Counted from the stretch's first letter, positions 39,757 to 50,015 are shown. The stretch: 64,000 nucleotides of DNA from Streptomyces clavuligerus (GCF_005519465.1 NZ_CP027858.1:1550001-1614000); one strand, 5' to 3'. Notes: a model not told the origin generated them from the letters alone. Made by a program: numbers and translations.

Positions 39757-40342
39757 CGCTCCCCCCAGGGGGAGAGGACGCCGTCGGTCATCGTGTAACG
39801 GGTGTCCGCCTGCTCCGCCACCGCGCCGTCGTGGGTCACCAGGATCACCGCCGTGCGCTGCGAACGGGCCAGCCCGAGGAACTCCTTCAGCACGGCGGTG
39901 GCGTTGGCGCTGTCCAGTGAGCCGGTCGGCTCGTCGGCGAAGACCACGGCGGGCCGGTGCACCAGCGCCCGCGCCACCGCGACCCGCTGACTCTGCCCGC
40001 CAGGCGCAGCGGCAGCGCGGTGTTCTCCTCGATGGTCAGCTCGGGAAGCAACTCCCCGTACTGGAAGACAAATCCGAACCGTTCCCGCCGCAGCGCGCTG
40101 ACCTCGTCGTCGGACATCCCCCCGATGACGCGCCCCTCGAACCGCACCCGCCCCCGGCTGACGGGCACCACCCCCGCCAGGCAGTAGAGGAGCGACGACT
40201 TCCCGGACCCGCTCTGCCCGGTGATCGCGACGACCTCCCCCGGTACCACCGAGATCCGGGCATCCCGCACGGCGGGCTGATCGCCGTAGGAGAGGTCGAC
40301 TCCTTCGGCGACGAGAATTTCTGACGTACTGATGTTTCCCAT
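39753..40342 (-). pseudogene. ABC transporter ATPase with internal deletion and frameshift
   Basis: The N-terminal half (from ATG 40342, MGNISTSEILVAEGVDLSYG) has Walker A GQSGSGKSS and the Q-loop (FVFQYGELLPELTIEENTAL). After LPLRLAG, near 39990-40005, the frame shifts. In another frame the rest follows: GGQSQRVAVARAL (remnant of the ABC signature), Walker B AVVFADEPTGSLD and H-loop VTHD, ending at 39753. The helical subdomain of about 35 residues that normally precedes LSGGQ is missing. The event thus removed around 100 bases and one reading-frame phase, perhaps by recombination between short GGCGGGC repeats. An assembly error is the alternative. Without a frameshift, the product from 40342 is 151 residues and non-functional. 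Confidence 0.8.
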
Positions 40343-40409
40343 CCCCCTGGTTCATGGCCGTGCGGGGCGGATCACCGGGTGATCCGCCCCGCACAGTGAA
40401 ACCGCGTCC

Positions 40410-41402
<993 letters not shown>

Positions 41403-41419
<17 letters not shown>

Positions 41420-41930
41420 GACGCTGGGAGACTGGTTCACCGACTTCGAGCGGGAAGCCTTCCGGCTGGAGACCCTGGACGACTACAGCAAGTCGGGCGG
41501 CGTCGCCGCGTACCAGGCTTTCATCGCTGGTAAGCCTCAGCCCGAGGGGTACGCGACGGACGACTGGGTGACGACGGTCGGAAACGCCACCGGGTCGGGC
41601 AGGCGCATGTACCGGGTACATATCCTGTCCCGGCCGCTCACCGACTATCTGCGGTTCGAACTCTCCTGGGGCTACCACCGCAACATGACGGCAGGGGAAG
41701 AGTTCTTCATCCTGGACACCACGAACCGGGAGAACCCGATCCCGGAAGCCCCGGACTTCTGGCTCTTCGACGAGAGTGTCATCAGCGCCATGAGCTACGA
41801 CGGCAACGGCAAGTATCTGGGCTCCGACTTCCTCGGCGAGGACCAGTTGGCCCGGTTCCTGGCGTACCGGGACACCGCCCTGGCCCATGCGGTGCCGTTC
41901 CCCGAATGGTGGGCGCAGCACGGCGAGTGA
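41403..41930 (+). CDS. DUF6879-family protein
   Basis: Protein of 175 residues starting at a GTG. Features typical of the family are a Trp-rich start (LGDWFTDFEREAFRLETLDD), RMYRVHILSRPLTDYLRFEL and FFILDTTNR, ending with FPEWWAQHGE. The biochemical role is unknown; the family usually sits beside XRE/DUF5753 regulators and DUF397 proteins. The stop codon overlaps the GTG of the regulator gene that follows. Confidence 0.82.
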
Positions 41931-42757
41931 ACAGATCCACCCTCGGTTCAGCGCTGCGGGAGCTGCGGAAGTCCTCCGGACTGGAGGCCAAGGCAGTCGC
42001 CCGCGGCGCTGCCATGTCCTCTTCCAAGCTGTCCAAGATCGAAAACGGGAACACAGCCCCCAGCGTCACCGACGTCGACTGCATCCTCACGGCCATAGGG
42101 GTGTCCAACGAGGCCAAGGCCGAGTTCATGGCCGTCGCGAGGGAAGCCGCCACGGAGGTCACAGCATGGCGGCTCGTGCGGCGCCTCGGCTACAGCCGCA
42201 AACAGCAGCAGGTACAGGCCCTCGAAGCGCAGACCGCCCTGCTGCGCCTGTTCCAGCCCGCACTCATTCCCGGTCTGCTTCAGACACCTGAGTATGTAAG
42301 GGCGGTCTTCACCCGCGAGAGCCTCGGGGAAGTGGAACTGGAACGCACCATCGGCGCGAGGCTCGCACGCCAGCGAGTGCTGTACTCAAGGGAGAAGACG
42401 TTTCGTTTTGTCATCACGGAGTCGGTCCTCCGGTGGCGTGTCCTTCCACCCTTGATGATGGCAAGCCAACTGGATCGGCTGATCTCGGCATCCCGATTGC
42501 CCGGTGTGGACATCCGGGTTGTGGCACTGGCCACACAGCAGACCGACTTTCCCAGCCACTCGTTCTGCATCACGGATGACCGCATAGTGGCCATCGAAAC
42601 CGCTCACGCAGAAATAATGGTGACCGACCCCAAGGACGTCGCTCTCTACGCGCATAAATTCGAGCGCTTCAGCGAATCCGCCCTTTCGGGTGACGCCATG
42701 CGGTCCCTGGTCGAGACCATCCGGGACGATTTCTTGCGCGAACAGGAAACCGGCTAG
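41927..42757 (+). CDS. XRE-type regulator with DUF5753 domain
   Basis: About 276 residues. The N-terminal helix-turn-helix covers residues 5-60 (LRELRKSSGLEAKAVARGAA, SSSKLSKIENGN). The DUF5753 ligand-like domain follows (PALIPGLLQTPEYVRAVFTR, LYSREKTFRFVITESVLRWR). The GTG at 41927 overlaps the stop of the DUF6879 gene; an in-frame ATG at 41906 is also possible. Streptomyces encode dozens of such regulators, each commonly paired with a DUF397 protein (BldB/WhiJ-like systems). The DUF397-like gene downstream at 42847 is its likely partner. Confidence 0.88.
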   Translation: MNRSTLGSALRELRKSSGLEAKAVARGAAMSSSKLSKIENGNTAPSVTDVDCILTAIGVSNEAKAEFMAVAREAATEVTAWRLVRRLGYSRKQQQVQALEAQTALLRLFQPALIPGLLQTPEYVRAVFTRESLGEVELERTIGARLARQRVLYSREKTFRFVITESVLRWRVLPPLMMASQLDRLISASRLPGVDIRVVALATQQTDFPSHSFCITDDRIVAIETAHAEIMVTDPKDVALYAHKFERFSESALSGDAMRSLVETIRDDFLREQETG

Positions 42758-42846
42758 CCCGGCCACCCGAGCGGACACACCATGGGCCTTCCATCACGGA
42801 ATGACGGCAGCGTTCAACAGCCGTCGGACACCAGGAAGGTACGGTC

Positions 42847-43071
42847 ATGACCGAGCTGTACGAACTCTCCCTCGCCACAGTGGTGTTCTCGAAAGCCTGC
42901 GGCGGCAACACCCACCCCGACGGCGAGGCATGCGTGACCCTCGCGCGGATCGGACCGGACGCCTGGGCCCTGGGAGACACCAAGCGCCCCGGCGCCGAGC
43001 CGCTGCGCTTCACCACGGCGGAGCTGGACGCGGCGGGCATCGACCCGGGCCGCTTCGGTCTCTCCGCCTGA
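42847..43071 (+). CDS. DUF397-like small protein
   Basis: A 74-residue protein beginning MTELYELSLATVVFSKACGG. The Gly-Gly-Asn...Cys core, ALGDTKRPGAEPLRFTTAEL and the short C-terminal tail follow the DUF397 plan (S/C..GGN..CVEVA...RDSK.P..PVLRFT), although it is a divergent member. In WhiJ-type systems such small proteins modulate the paired XRE regulator. The ATG follows AGGAAGGTACGGTC. Confidence 0.7.
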   Translation: MTELYELSLATVVFSKACGGNTHPDGEACVTLARIGPDAWALGDTKRPGAEPLRFTTAELDAAGIDPGRFGLSA

Positions 43072-43081
43072 CCCGCCCGCC

Positions 43082-43558
43082 GTGCACCACCACGGATACA
43101 CCTGGGTCGGCGAGAAGAAGACCTTCGACCGCGAGAGCATCCGCAGGCCGCCCGGCGAGGCCCCGACCGCGAACAGTGAGAAGGAGGTCTTCGACCGCTA
43201 CCGGGAGGCCGTGGCCGAGTTCCCCGTGTCCGGGGTTCCCCCGATCCAGACGGCGCACTGGCTCCTGAAGCCGCCGTCGATCATCCGGGGCACCTGGGAG
43301 GAGCCCAAGGAAGCCGGTGCCTGGCTGCGGCTCCAGCTCGCCGGATTCGCTTCCCGGTTCGCCTCGGCGGACGAGCGGGAGCCCGACCGGCTCGCCCTCC
43401 TGGAGCGAGCCGTGGTCGGACGGCTCACCTGGGGCGGGGACGTCTCCCTCGGCCACTATCTGAACGGGACGGCCTTCCACGCGGTCGCCCTCGTGACATG
43501 CTCCCCGAACCGGGCCGCCCCTGGGCTCTCCTGCCCGGTGGCCCGGTCCCGCGCCTGA
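43082..43558 (+). CDS. Hypothetical protein
   Basis: A 158-residue ORF from a GTG ten bases after the DUF397-like gene. It opens MHHHGYTWVGEKKTFDRESI; a helical section WLRLQLAGFASRFASADERE and VGRLTWGGDVSLGHYLNGTA follow. Composition and third-position GC look coding and it fits the operon. No family is recognised. The ribosome site is weak, which fits translational coupling. The last 20 residues are less protein-like. Confidence 0.6.
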   Translation: MHHHGYTWVGEKKTFDRESIRRPPGEAPTANSEKEVFDRYREAVAEFPVSGVPPIQTAHWLLKPPSIIRGTWEEPKEAGAWLRLQLAGFASRFASADEREPDRLALLERAVVGRLTWGGDVSLGHYLNGTAFHAVALVTCSPNRAAPGLSCPVARSRA

Positions 43559-43563
43559 CAAAA

Positions 43564-43607
43564 ACGCCGACGGCCCTCCTTCCCCACGGGCGGAGGGCCA
43601 TCGGCGT
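43564..43607. terminator. Bidirectional terminator between convergent operons
   Basis: ACGCCGACGGCCCTCC pairs with GGAGGGCCATCGGCGT (16-bp stem, one mismatch, 12-base loop) preceded by an A-run on the plus strand. It separates the plus-strand hypothetical gene from the minus-strand DUF397 gene, touching the stop of the latter. Confidence 0.75.
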
Positions 43608-43825
43608 CAGACGGACCGCCCCTTGGCGAAGTCCACGAAACAGGACCACCCGGCGGCCGGAAAGACCAGCGCCGGACGGTGCGGGGACTTGCTGTCGCGG
43701 ACCGGGACGCGGCCCGATATCGCGGCCATGGACGGAGCCCACTCCACGCAGTCGTGGCCACCCGCACCGGAGTAACTGGACTTGACCCATGTGTGCTCGG
43801 TGGACGAGACAGAGATACGGCTCAT
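43607..43825 (-). CDS. DUF397-domain protein
   Basis: A 72-residue canonical member: TWVKSSYSGAGGHDCVEWAP then VPVRDSKSPHRPALVFPAAG, ending FVDFAKGRSV. The ATG at 43825 overlaps the stop of the XRE gene upstream (ATGA), so the pair is translated together. Known relatives are regulatory partners of XRE/DUF5753 proteins in Streptomyces development and metabolism. Confidence 0.88.
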   Translation of the reverse strand: MSRISVSSTEHTWVKSSYSGAGGHDCVEWAPSMAAISGRVPVRDSKSPHRPALVFPAAGWSCFVDFAKGRSV

Positions 43826-44643
43826 GTCGCATGCTCCTCGATAAGGGACCGGATGTGCTCCGCTGTCCTCGCCGGCGACCACGCACGGGCCATCAACCGG
43901 CCGTAGGCTTGCTCACGTCGCAAGACGGCACGGTACTCCTCCAGGACCGTCCCCGTGGAAATGGATTCCTCGTAAGCCGTCCATACGCCCTCCTCCAGAG
44001 CCATGAGCACCAGCGAACCGCCCATGAGCCCATGGCAGCCCGCCGCGAGCGGAAGTATCTGCACGATCCTGCCCTTGGTTTCGGTCTCCTCGGCCAGCCG
44101 GACAAGCTGCTCCCGCCAGACATCCGGACCGCCGACCCGGCGCATCAGGGCCGCCTCGTCCACGATGAAGGAGCAATCCGGGGCGTCCTTGCCGCGCAGC
44201 CGAGCCTGCCGTGCCATGCGGCCCGACGCATATTCGTCGATCTCTTCAGGGCTCAAGTAAGGGTTGAACTCGTCGAAGAGCGCCCGCGCGTATGCCTCGG
44301 TCTGGAGCAGCCCCGGGATCAGTTGGCCGCAGTACTGCTTGATCACAAGGGCTCGGGACTCCAACTCCAGTGAGCGCCGGAACTGATTCGGGTACACCTC
44401 CAGTACGCACACCTCGTACAGCTCGGCGAAAATGCCCCCGGTCTGGAAGTAGTCGTCCAGAGCCTTCGGCAGCTCCGGCGGCGGCATGTACTCCGCGTTC
44501 TCGATCCGCGACAGATGACTCTTGCTGATCTGCACCTTCAAGCCCAGGGCTTCCTGTGTCAGCCCAGCGTCCTCGCGGTAGCGCCGGAGCTTCGTACCGA
44601 ACAGCTGTCGGGCACTGGGCGCAGCCTTCTTCGGTCGCCCCAC
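43822..44643 (-). CDS. XRE-type regulator with DUF5753 domain
   Basis: About 273 residues. Helix-turn-helix at 10-65 (LRRYREDAGLTQEALGLKVQ, ISKSHLSRIENAEYMPPPEL) and DUF5753 after residue 95 (GQLIPGLLQTEAYARALFDE, GGSLVLMALEEGVWTAYEES). The GTG at 44643 lies nine bases after GGAGGGG; a TTG at 44649 is an alternative start. It forms a coupled pair with the DUF397 gene and faces the first XRE set across a shared terminator. Confidence 0.88.
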   Translation of the reverse strand: MGRPKKAAPSARQLFGTKLRRYREDAGLTQEALGLKVQISKSHLSRIENAEYMPPPELPKALDDYFQTGGIFAELYEVCVLEVYPNQFRRSLELESRALVIKQYCGQLIPGLLQTEAYARALFDEFNPYLSPEEIDEYASGRMARQARLRGKDAPDCSFIVDEAALMRRVGGPDVWREQLVRLAEETETKGRIVQILPLAAGCHGLMGGSLVLMALEEGVWTAYEESISTGTVLEEYRAVLRREQAYGRLMARAWSPARTAEHIRSLIEEHAT

Positions 44644-44894
44644 TTTCAACCACCCCTCCCAAAATCCATCCTGGGACTGGAATATCTCTGACTGTCCAAC
44701 GGACTGGTGGAGACTCTAGGGGACCAAGTCTGGATCACAAGCCGAATCGGAGAAAAGAACACCCGCGAACGACCCGCCCGAACAAATTAACCCCACCCAC
44801 ACCGCAACCTCCCAGTTTCGGTATTCACCATGCCGTGCAACCGTGAAATAGCACATGGATACAGCACACCGAAGCCGAAGAAGGAGGCACCGCC

Positions 44895-45353
44895 ATGAGT
44901 ACTCCGGACAGAATCGAGAAGGAGATCGTCATCGCCGCACCCCCCGAGCGGGTGTGGGCCGTGCTCACCGAGCCCGAGCATGTCGGGGCGTGGTTCGGGC
45001 AGGGGGAGCCGACCCCCGTCGAGCTGCGGGCCGGGGGGACGATGCTCCTCGATCACGGGGAGTACGGGCAGTTCCCCACCACTGTCGTGGAGGTCGAACC
45101 ACCGCATCGGTTCTCCTACCGCTGGGCCTCCGCCCACCCCGGTGAACAAGCCGTGCCCGGGAATTCCACCCTTGTGGAATTCACCCTCACCCCCGAAGGC
45201 GAAGGAACCCGGCTACGGGTCACGGAATCCGGATTCACCGCGCTGGAGATTCCCGAGGAACGGCGGGAGACCGCCTCGTACGAGAGTCATGACGGCGGCT
45301 GGGCCGGGCAGGTCGAGAATATTCGCGACTACACCGAGAAACTCTCCGGATGA
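44895..45353 (+). CDS. SRPBCC (AHSA1-like) domain protein
   Basis: A 152-residue protein of the START/AHSA1 ligand-binding fold: IEKEIVIAAPPERVWAVLTE at the N-terminus and HDGGWAGQVENIRDYTEKLS at the C-terminus. The ATG at 44895 follows AGGAGGCACCGCC. Its stop overlaps the start of an ArsR regulator. Such pairs are common in actinobacteria; the ligand is unknown. Confidence 0.88.
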   Translation: MSTPDRIEKEIVIAAPPERVWAVLTEPEHVGAWFGQGEPTPVELRAGGTMLLDHGEYGQFPTTVVEVEPPHRFSYRWASAHPGEQAVPGNSTLVEFTLTPEGEGTRLRVTESGFTALEIPEERRETASYESHDGGWAGQVENIRDYTEKLSG

Positions 45354-45700
45354 CGGACGACGAGACGGTGTCCCGGGTGCTGTCCGCGCTCGCGGACCCC
45401 ACCCGGCGGCGGATACTCGACGCGCTCGTACGGCAGGGCAGTTCCACGGCCACGGTGCTGGCGCAGGAGCTGCCCGTCACCCGGCAGGCGATCGTCAAAC
45501 ACCTCGGGGTGCTGGACCGCGCCGGGCTGGTGGAGGTGTGGCGGCAGGGGCGGGAGGCCCGGTACCGGGTGGTGCCGGGGACCATGGACGCGACCGCCGC
45601 GTGGATGGAGCGGACCGCCGCCGTGTGGGGCTCCCGGCTCGCGGCGATCAGAAAAATCTCGGAAGCCGCCGAACGGCAGGCAACCGATCATGGTCGATGA
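45350..45700 (+). CDS. ArsR-family transcriptional regulator
   Basis: Winged-helix repressor of 116 residues: VLSALADPTRRRILDALVRQ and the recognition helix LPVTRQAIVKHLGVLDRAGL. There is no Cys cluster for metal binding, so it is probably a metal-independent member that controls its coupled SRPBCC partner. ATGA overlap with the upstream gene. The C-terminus is convergent with the proline genes. Confidence 0.9.
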   Translation: MTDDETVSRVLSALADPTRRRILDALVRQGSSTATVLAQELPVTRQAIVKHLGVLDRAGLVEVWRQGREARYRVVPGTMDATAAWMERTAAVWGSRLAAIRKISEAAERQATDHGR

Positions 45701-45793
45701 CCATCAAGAGAGATGGAGCCGCCCCCGTCTCCGGCGTGGGGGCCGGAGCGGGGGCGGGTTCGTGGGGCCGGGATCGGCCCGGGCAGGCTGTGA

Positions 45794-47434
45794 TCAGCCC
45801 ATGTGCGGGTACGCGTAGTCCGTCGGCGGGACCAGCGTCTCCTTGATCGCGCGGGTCAGCGTCCAGCGCATCAGGTTCTGCGGCGCGCCCGCCTTGTCGT
45901 TGGTGCCGGAGGCACGGCCGCCGCCGAACGGCTGCTGGCCGACGACCGCACCGGTCGACTTGTCGTTGATGTAGAAGTTGCCCGCGGCGAACCGCAGCTT
46001 CTCCATCGTGTACGCGGCGGCGGCGCGGTCGTTCGAGATGACCGCGCCCGTCAGCGCGTAGTCCGACACCGACTCCATCTGGGTCAGCATCGCGTCGTAC
46101 CCGTCGGCCGACTCGTCCTCGTACACGTACACCGCGAGGATCGGACCGAAGTACTCGGCCTTGAAGACCTCGTTCTCCGGGTCCGTGCACGCGATGACCG
46201 TCGGGCGGACGAAGTAGCCCACCGAGTCGTCGTACGTGCCGCCCGCGACGATCGTGCAGCTCGGGTCGGCGGCGGCGCGGTCGATCGCCGCCTTGTTCTT
46301 CGCGAAGGAACGCTCGTCGATCACGGCGCCGATGAAGTTCGACAGATCGGTGACGTCACCCATGGTGATGCCGTCGACCTCGGCCGCGAACTCCTCCTTG
46401 AACCCGTCGTTCCAGATGGACGCCGGGATGTACGCGCGGGAGGAGGCCGAGCACTTCTGGCCCTGGAACTCGAAGGAGCCGCGGGTCAGCGCGGTCTTCA
46501 GGACGGCGCGGTCGGCGCTCGGGTGCGCGACGACGAAGTCCTTGCCGCCGGTCTCGCCGACGATCCGCGGGTACGAGCGGTACTTCTCGATGTTGGTGCC
46601 GACCGTCTTCCACAGGTGCTGGAAGGTGCGGGTGGAACCGGTGAAGTGGATACCGGCCAGGTCCCGGTGGTTCAGGGCCACCTCGGAGACGGCGATGCCG
46701 TCACCGGTCACCAGGTTGATGACACCCTTGGGGAGACCGGCCTCCTCCAGGAGCTGCATCAGCAGCACCGCGGAGTGGGTCTGGGTCGGGGACGGCTTCC
46801 ACACGACCACATTGCCCATGAGGGCCGGGGCGGTCGGCAGGTTGCCCGCGATCGCGGTGAAGTTGAAGGGCGTGATCGCGTAGACGAAGCCCTCCAGCGG
46901 ACGGTGGTCCATCCGGTTCCACACGCCCGGGGCGTTCGCCGGGGGCTGCTCGGCGAGGATCTGGCGGGCGTAGGCGACATTGAAGCGCCAGAAGTCGACC
47001 AGCTCGCAGGGCGTGTCGATCTCGGCCTGCTGCGCGGTCTTGGACTGGCCCAGCATGGTGGAGGCGGCCAGCGTCTCGCGCCAGGGGCCCGCCAGCAGCT
47101 CGGCGGCGCGCAGGATGATCGCGGCGCGGTCGTCGAAGGACATCGCGCGCCAGGCGGGGGCGGCGGCCAGGGCGGCGTCGATCGCGTCCTGGGCGTCCTG
47201 CTGGGTGGCGCCCGCGAAGGTGCCGATGACGGCCTTGTGGTTGTGCGGCTGCACGACGTCGACGCGCTCGCCGCCGCCCATGCGCCGCACGCCGCCGATG
47301 GTCATCGGCAGCTCGATCGGGTTCTCGGCCAGTTCCTTGAGCTTCGCCTCCAGACGGGCGCGCTCCGGGCTGCCCGGGGCGTAGCCGTGCACCGGCTCGT
47401 TGACCGGCGCGGGAACCGTGGTCACTGCGTCCAT
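45794..47434 (-). CDS. pruA: L-glutamate gamma-semialdehyde (P5C) dehydrogenase
   Basis: NAD-dependent aldehyde dehydrogenase of 546 residues, second step of proline catabolism to glutamate. Catalytic Cys lies in FEFQGQKCSASSRAY and the Glu in RIVGETGGKDF; other marks are YAITPFNFTAIAGNLPTAPA and the C-terminal FGGGRASGTNDKAG. The ATG at 47434 (MDAVTTVPAPVNEPVHGYAP) follows AAGGAG. It lies 20 bases downstream of the proline dehydrogenase gene: one operon opposite a PucR regulator. Confidence 0.96.
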   Translation of the reverse strand: MDAVTTVPAPVNEPVHGYAPGSPERARLEAKLKELAENPIELPMTIGGVRRMGGGERVDVVQPHNHKAVIGTFAGATQQDAQDAIDAALAAAPAWRAMSFDDRAAIILRAAELLAGPWRETLAASTMLGQSKTAQQAEIDTPCELVDFWRFNVAYARQILAEQPPANAPGVWNRMDHRPLEGFVYAITPFNFTAIAGNLPTAPALMGNVVVWKPSPTQTHSAVLLMQLLEEAGLPKGVINLVTGDGIAVSEVALNHRDLAGIHFTGSTRTFQHLWKTVGTNIEKYRSYPRIVGETGGKDFVVAHPSADRAVLKTALTRGSFEFQGQKCSASSRAYIPASIWNDGFKEEFAAEVDGITMGDVTDLSNFIGAVIDERSFAKNKAAIDRAAADPSCTIVAGGTYDDSVGYFVRPTVIACTDPENEVFKAEYFGPILAVYVYEDESADGYDAMLTQMESVSDYALTGAVISNDRAAAAYTMEKLRFAAGNFYINDKSTGAVVGQQPFGGGRASGTNDKAGAPQNLMRWTLTRAIKETLVPPTDYAYPHMG

Positions 47435-47454
47435 GGGTCTGGTAACTCCTTGGC

Positions 47455-48381
47455 CTAGTTCTTGGTGATCATCGAGCGGACGAAGAAGAGCAGGTTCGCC
47501 GGCTTCTCCGCGAGACGGCGCATGAAGTAGCCGTACCAGTCGGTGCCGTACGCCGTGTAGACGCGCATCCGGTGGCCCTCGGCGGCCAGCCGGACGTGCT
47601 CCTCGCTGCGGATGCCGTAGAGCATCTGGAACTCGTACTCGTCCAGCTTGCGCCCGGCGCGGCGGGCCAGCTCCTGGGTGATGGCGATCAGGCGCGGGTC
47701 GTGGGACCCGATCATCGGGTACCCCGAGCCCTCCATCAGGATCTTCAGAATCCGGACATACGCCTGGTCGATCTCCGCCTTGTTCTGGTAGGCGACCTCG
47801 GCCGGCTCCTTGTACGCGCCCTTCACGATCCGGACCCGGCTGCCATTGGCGGCCAGGCGGCGGGCGTCGTCCTCGGTGCGGAAGAGGTACGCCTGGATGA
47901 CGCATCCGGTCTGCGGAAAGTCCTTCCGCAGCTCCTCGTGGATGGCGAACATCGAGTCGAGGGTGGTGTGGTCCTCGGCGTCCAGGGTAACCGTGGTGCC
48001 GATGGCGGCGGCGGCCTCGACGACCGGACGGACGTTGGCGAGGGCCAGCTCATGGCCGTTCTCCAGCGCCTGGCCGAACATCGACAGCTTGACGGACATC
48101 TCGGCGCGCTCGCCGAGCTTCAGCTCCTTCAGCCGTCCGATCAGTTCGAGGTAGGCGTCACGGGCCGCGTAGGACTGCTCCACCTCGGTGATGTCCTCGC
48201 CCACCACATCGAGGGTGATCTCCAGGCCCTTGTCCGCCAGCTCACGGACGATCGGGACGACCTGGTCGACGGTCTCACCGGGGATGAATCGATTCACCAC
48301 AGGCTTGGTCACCGGCGCGGCGGAGACGATTTTGCGCATCTTGTCGCTGCGCGACGCGGCGAGGATCACGGGACCCAGCAC
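47455..48381 (-). CDS. Proline dehydrogenase
   Basis: FAD enzyme oxidising proline to pyrroline-5-carboxylate, 308 residues, the monofunctional actinobacterial type. Signatures: VRIVKGAYKEP, EFQMLYGIRSEEH and TDWYGYFMRRLAEKPAN with the substrate-binding Arg residues. The GTG at 48381 (VLGPVILAASRSDKMRK) follows an excellent GGAGGTGCCCA; the frame is open further upstream to 48441 but without a ribosome site. Operon with the P5C dehydrogenase. Confidence 0.93.
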   Translation of the reverse strand: MLGPVILAASRSDKMRKIVSAAPVTKPVVNRFIPGETVDQVVPIVRELADKGLEITLDVVGEDITEVEQSYAARDAYLELIGRLKELKLGERAEMSVKLSMFGQALENGHELALANVRPVVEAAAAIGTTVTLDAEDHTTLDSMFAIHEELRKDFPQTGCVIQAYLFRTEDDARRLAANGSRVRIVKGAYKEPAEVAYQNKAEIDQAYVRILKILMEGSGYPMIGSHDPRLIAITQELARRAGRKLDEYEFQMLYGIRSEEHVRLAAEGHRMRVYTAYGTDWYGYFMRRLAEKPANLLFFVRSMITKN

Positions 48382-48503
48382 TGGGCACCTCCACGGAAAG
48401 AACTCAGGAACGAGACGGGTGCGCAGGACCGGAAGGAACACTTTCGGTCACGGCACGGAGAACCACCGTGAAACCTAAGGAACGCCTACGATCCTCAGCC
48501 ATC

Positions 48504-48549
48504 GACAGCTGTCACGCATTCGTGTTCGGGATCTCAGACAGTTGTCTGA
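48504..48549. promoter_or_regulatory. Two palindromes in the proline operon/regulator intergenic region
   Basis: GACAGCTGTC (48504-48513, perfect) and TCAGACA-GT-TGTCTGA (48534-48549, perfect 7-bp arms) lie between the divergent proline dehydrogenase and PucR genes, about 30 bases apart. Both share the core GACA...TGTC. They are likely operator sites for the PucR-type regulator. Confidence 0.55.
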
Positions 48550-48570
48550 AAGGCGTGGCAGAATGTCCTG

Positions 48571-49869
48571 ATGAAGGGTGATTACCAGGATCTGGTCGAT
48601 GAGATCTCGACGCTGCTGGCGGCCCCGGCCACGCTGGAGAACCGCGATTTCGGGCTGATCGCCTTCGGCGCGCACGACAGCGACGACGACAGCGCGATGG
48701 ACCCGGTCCGCACCCGTTCGATCCTCACCAGAACCTCCGCCCCGGCGGTCCGGGCCCTGTTCGAGGGGTTCGGGATCGCCCGCGCGACCGGTCCGGTGCG
48801 CATCCCCGCCGCCCCGGAGGCGGGCGTCGTCCGTGACCGGATCTGTCTGCCCGTACGCCATCGGGGGGTCGTCCTCGGCTATGTCTGGCTGCTGGACTCC
48901 ACCCCGGGTCCCACCCGGGCCCAGCTCGACGCCGCGATGGAGGTGGCGGGCCGGATCGGGGCGCTGCTCGCGGACGAGGAACGGGCGGGCGCGGACCTCT
49001 CCCGGGAGCTGCGGGCGGTCCTGACGGCGGAGCGCGGCTGGCAGTACGACATGGCCGTGGCGGCCCTGCGGACCGCGCTGGGCGGGGACGGGCGGGCACC
49101 GGCCGGGCCGCACGCCGTCCTCTGTGTCGTCCCCTGGTCCCCCGCCGATCCGCCGTCGGCCCGGTCGCTGCCCGGGGTCGCGGCCGTCTGCACGATGTCC
49201 TCGCCCTGGTCGCCCGGACGGGGGAACGGAAACGGAAATGGGGACGGCGGCGAAGGCGGGGGCGGTGGCCCCGGAGGGGCCCGTTCCGGCAGTGGGGCAC
49301 CCCCATCGGCGGCGGCGGGGGGACGCGAGCGGCGGACCGGGCCGGACCGGGAGGCGGACGGCCCGCGGGCCCTCGCGGTCCTGGTGCGGCTGCGGGCGGC
49401 CGACACCCAGACACCCGCCCTCGCGGTCGCCGAGCGGCTGCGCACCGCGGCGGGCACCGGGGTCACGGTGGGCGTCGGCGCCCCCCGGCAGGGGCTGACC
49501 GGGCTGAACACGGCCTGGCGGGAGGCGTCCGCCGCCGCGCGGGCGGCCCGGGCGCGGCCGGGCGCGGAGCCGGTGGCGCGCTGGGCGGAGATCGGGCCGT
49601 ACCGGATGCTGGCCGCGCTGCCCCCGGAGCGGGCGCAGGACCCCGCCGTGCGGACCCTGCTCGACCCCGCCCATACGGAGCTGGCGCGGACGGCCGAGGT
49701 CTTCCTGGACTGCGCGGGGCAGGCGGGGCGGACGGCGGCGGCGCTCGGCATCCACCGGCAGACCCTCTACTACCGGCTCTCGCGGGTGGAACAGCTCACC
49801 GGTCTGACGCTGAGCGAGGGCGAAGACCGGCTCCTCCTCCATATGGCGCTGAAGGCCGCCCGGCTCTGA
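48571..49869 (+). CDS. PucR-type regulator of proline utilisation
   Basis: Regulator of 432 residues. The N-terminal part is a sensor-like domain ([20 protein letters not shown]), and the C-terminus is a PucR helix-turn-helix ([20 protein letters not shown]). A Gly/Asn-rich insertion ([18 protein letters not shown]) interrupts the middle. It is divergent from the proline genes; members of this class activate proline catabolism in actinobacteria. The ATG at 48571 has only a weak ribosome site. Confidence 0.88.
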   Translation: MKGDYQDLVDEISTLLAAPATLENRDFGLIAFGAHDSDDDSAMDPVRTRSILTRTSAPAVRALFEGFGIARATGPVRIPAAPEAGVVRDRICLPVRHRGVVLGYVWLLDSTPGPTRAQLDAAMEVAGRIGALLADEERAGADLSRELRAVLTAERGWQYDMAVAALRTALGGDGRAPAGPHAVLCVVPWSPADPPSARSLPGVAAVCTMSSPWSPGRGNGNGNGDGGEGGGGGPGGARSGSGAPPSAAAGGRERRTGPDREADGPRALAVLVRLRAADTQTPALAVAERLRTAAGTGVTVGVGAPRQGLTGLNTAWREASAAARAARARPGAEPVARWAEIGPYRMLAALPPERAQDPAVRTLLDPAHTELARTAEVFLDCAGQAGRTAAALGIHRQTLYYRLSRVEQLTGLTLSEGEDRLLLHMALKAARL

Positions 49870-49946
49870 AGGCGACCCGGCGCTGAAGGCCGCCCGGCGC
49901 TGAAGCCCGGCGGCGCACCGCCGGGGACGACCCGTCCCACGAAGGA

Positions 49947-49989
49947 AAGGGGCCCCGCCGCGCACGGTGTGTGCGCGGCGGGGCCCCTT
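49947..49989. terminator. Bidirectional terminator between pucR-type gene and serA
   Basis: AAGGGGCCCCGCCGCGCAC and GTGCGCGGCGGGGCCCCTT form a perfect 19-bp stem with the loop GGTGT. It lies between the convergent genes, 27 bases from the serA stop. Confidence 0.9.
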
Positions 49990-50015
49990 CCTGTCGCTGT
50001 GGACCGGGCGGACGC

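Noticed and set aside
47455..48441. Longer proline dehydrogenase starting at 48441
   Set aside because: The extra residues (MFLPVLRTRLVPEFFPWRCP) precede the strong GGAGGTG site that serves the GTG at 48381.
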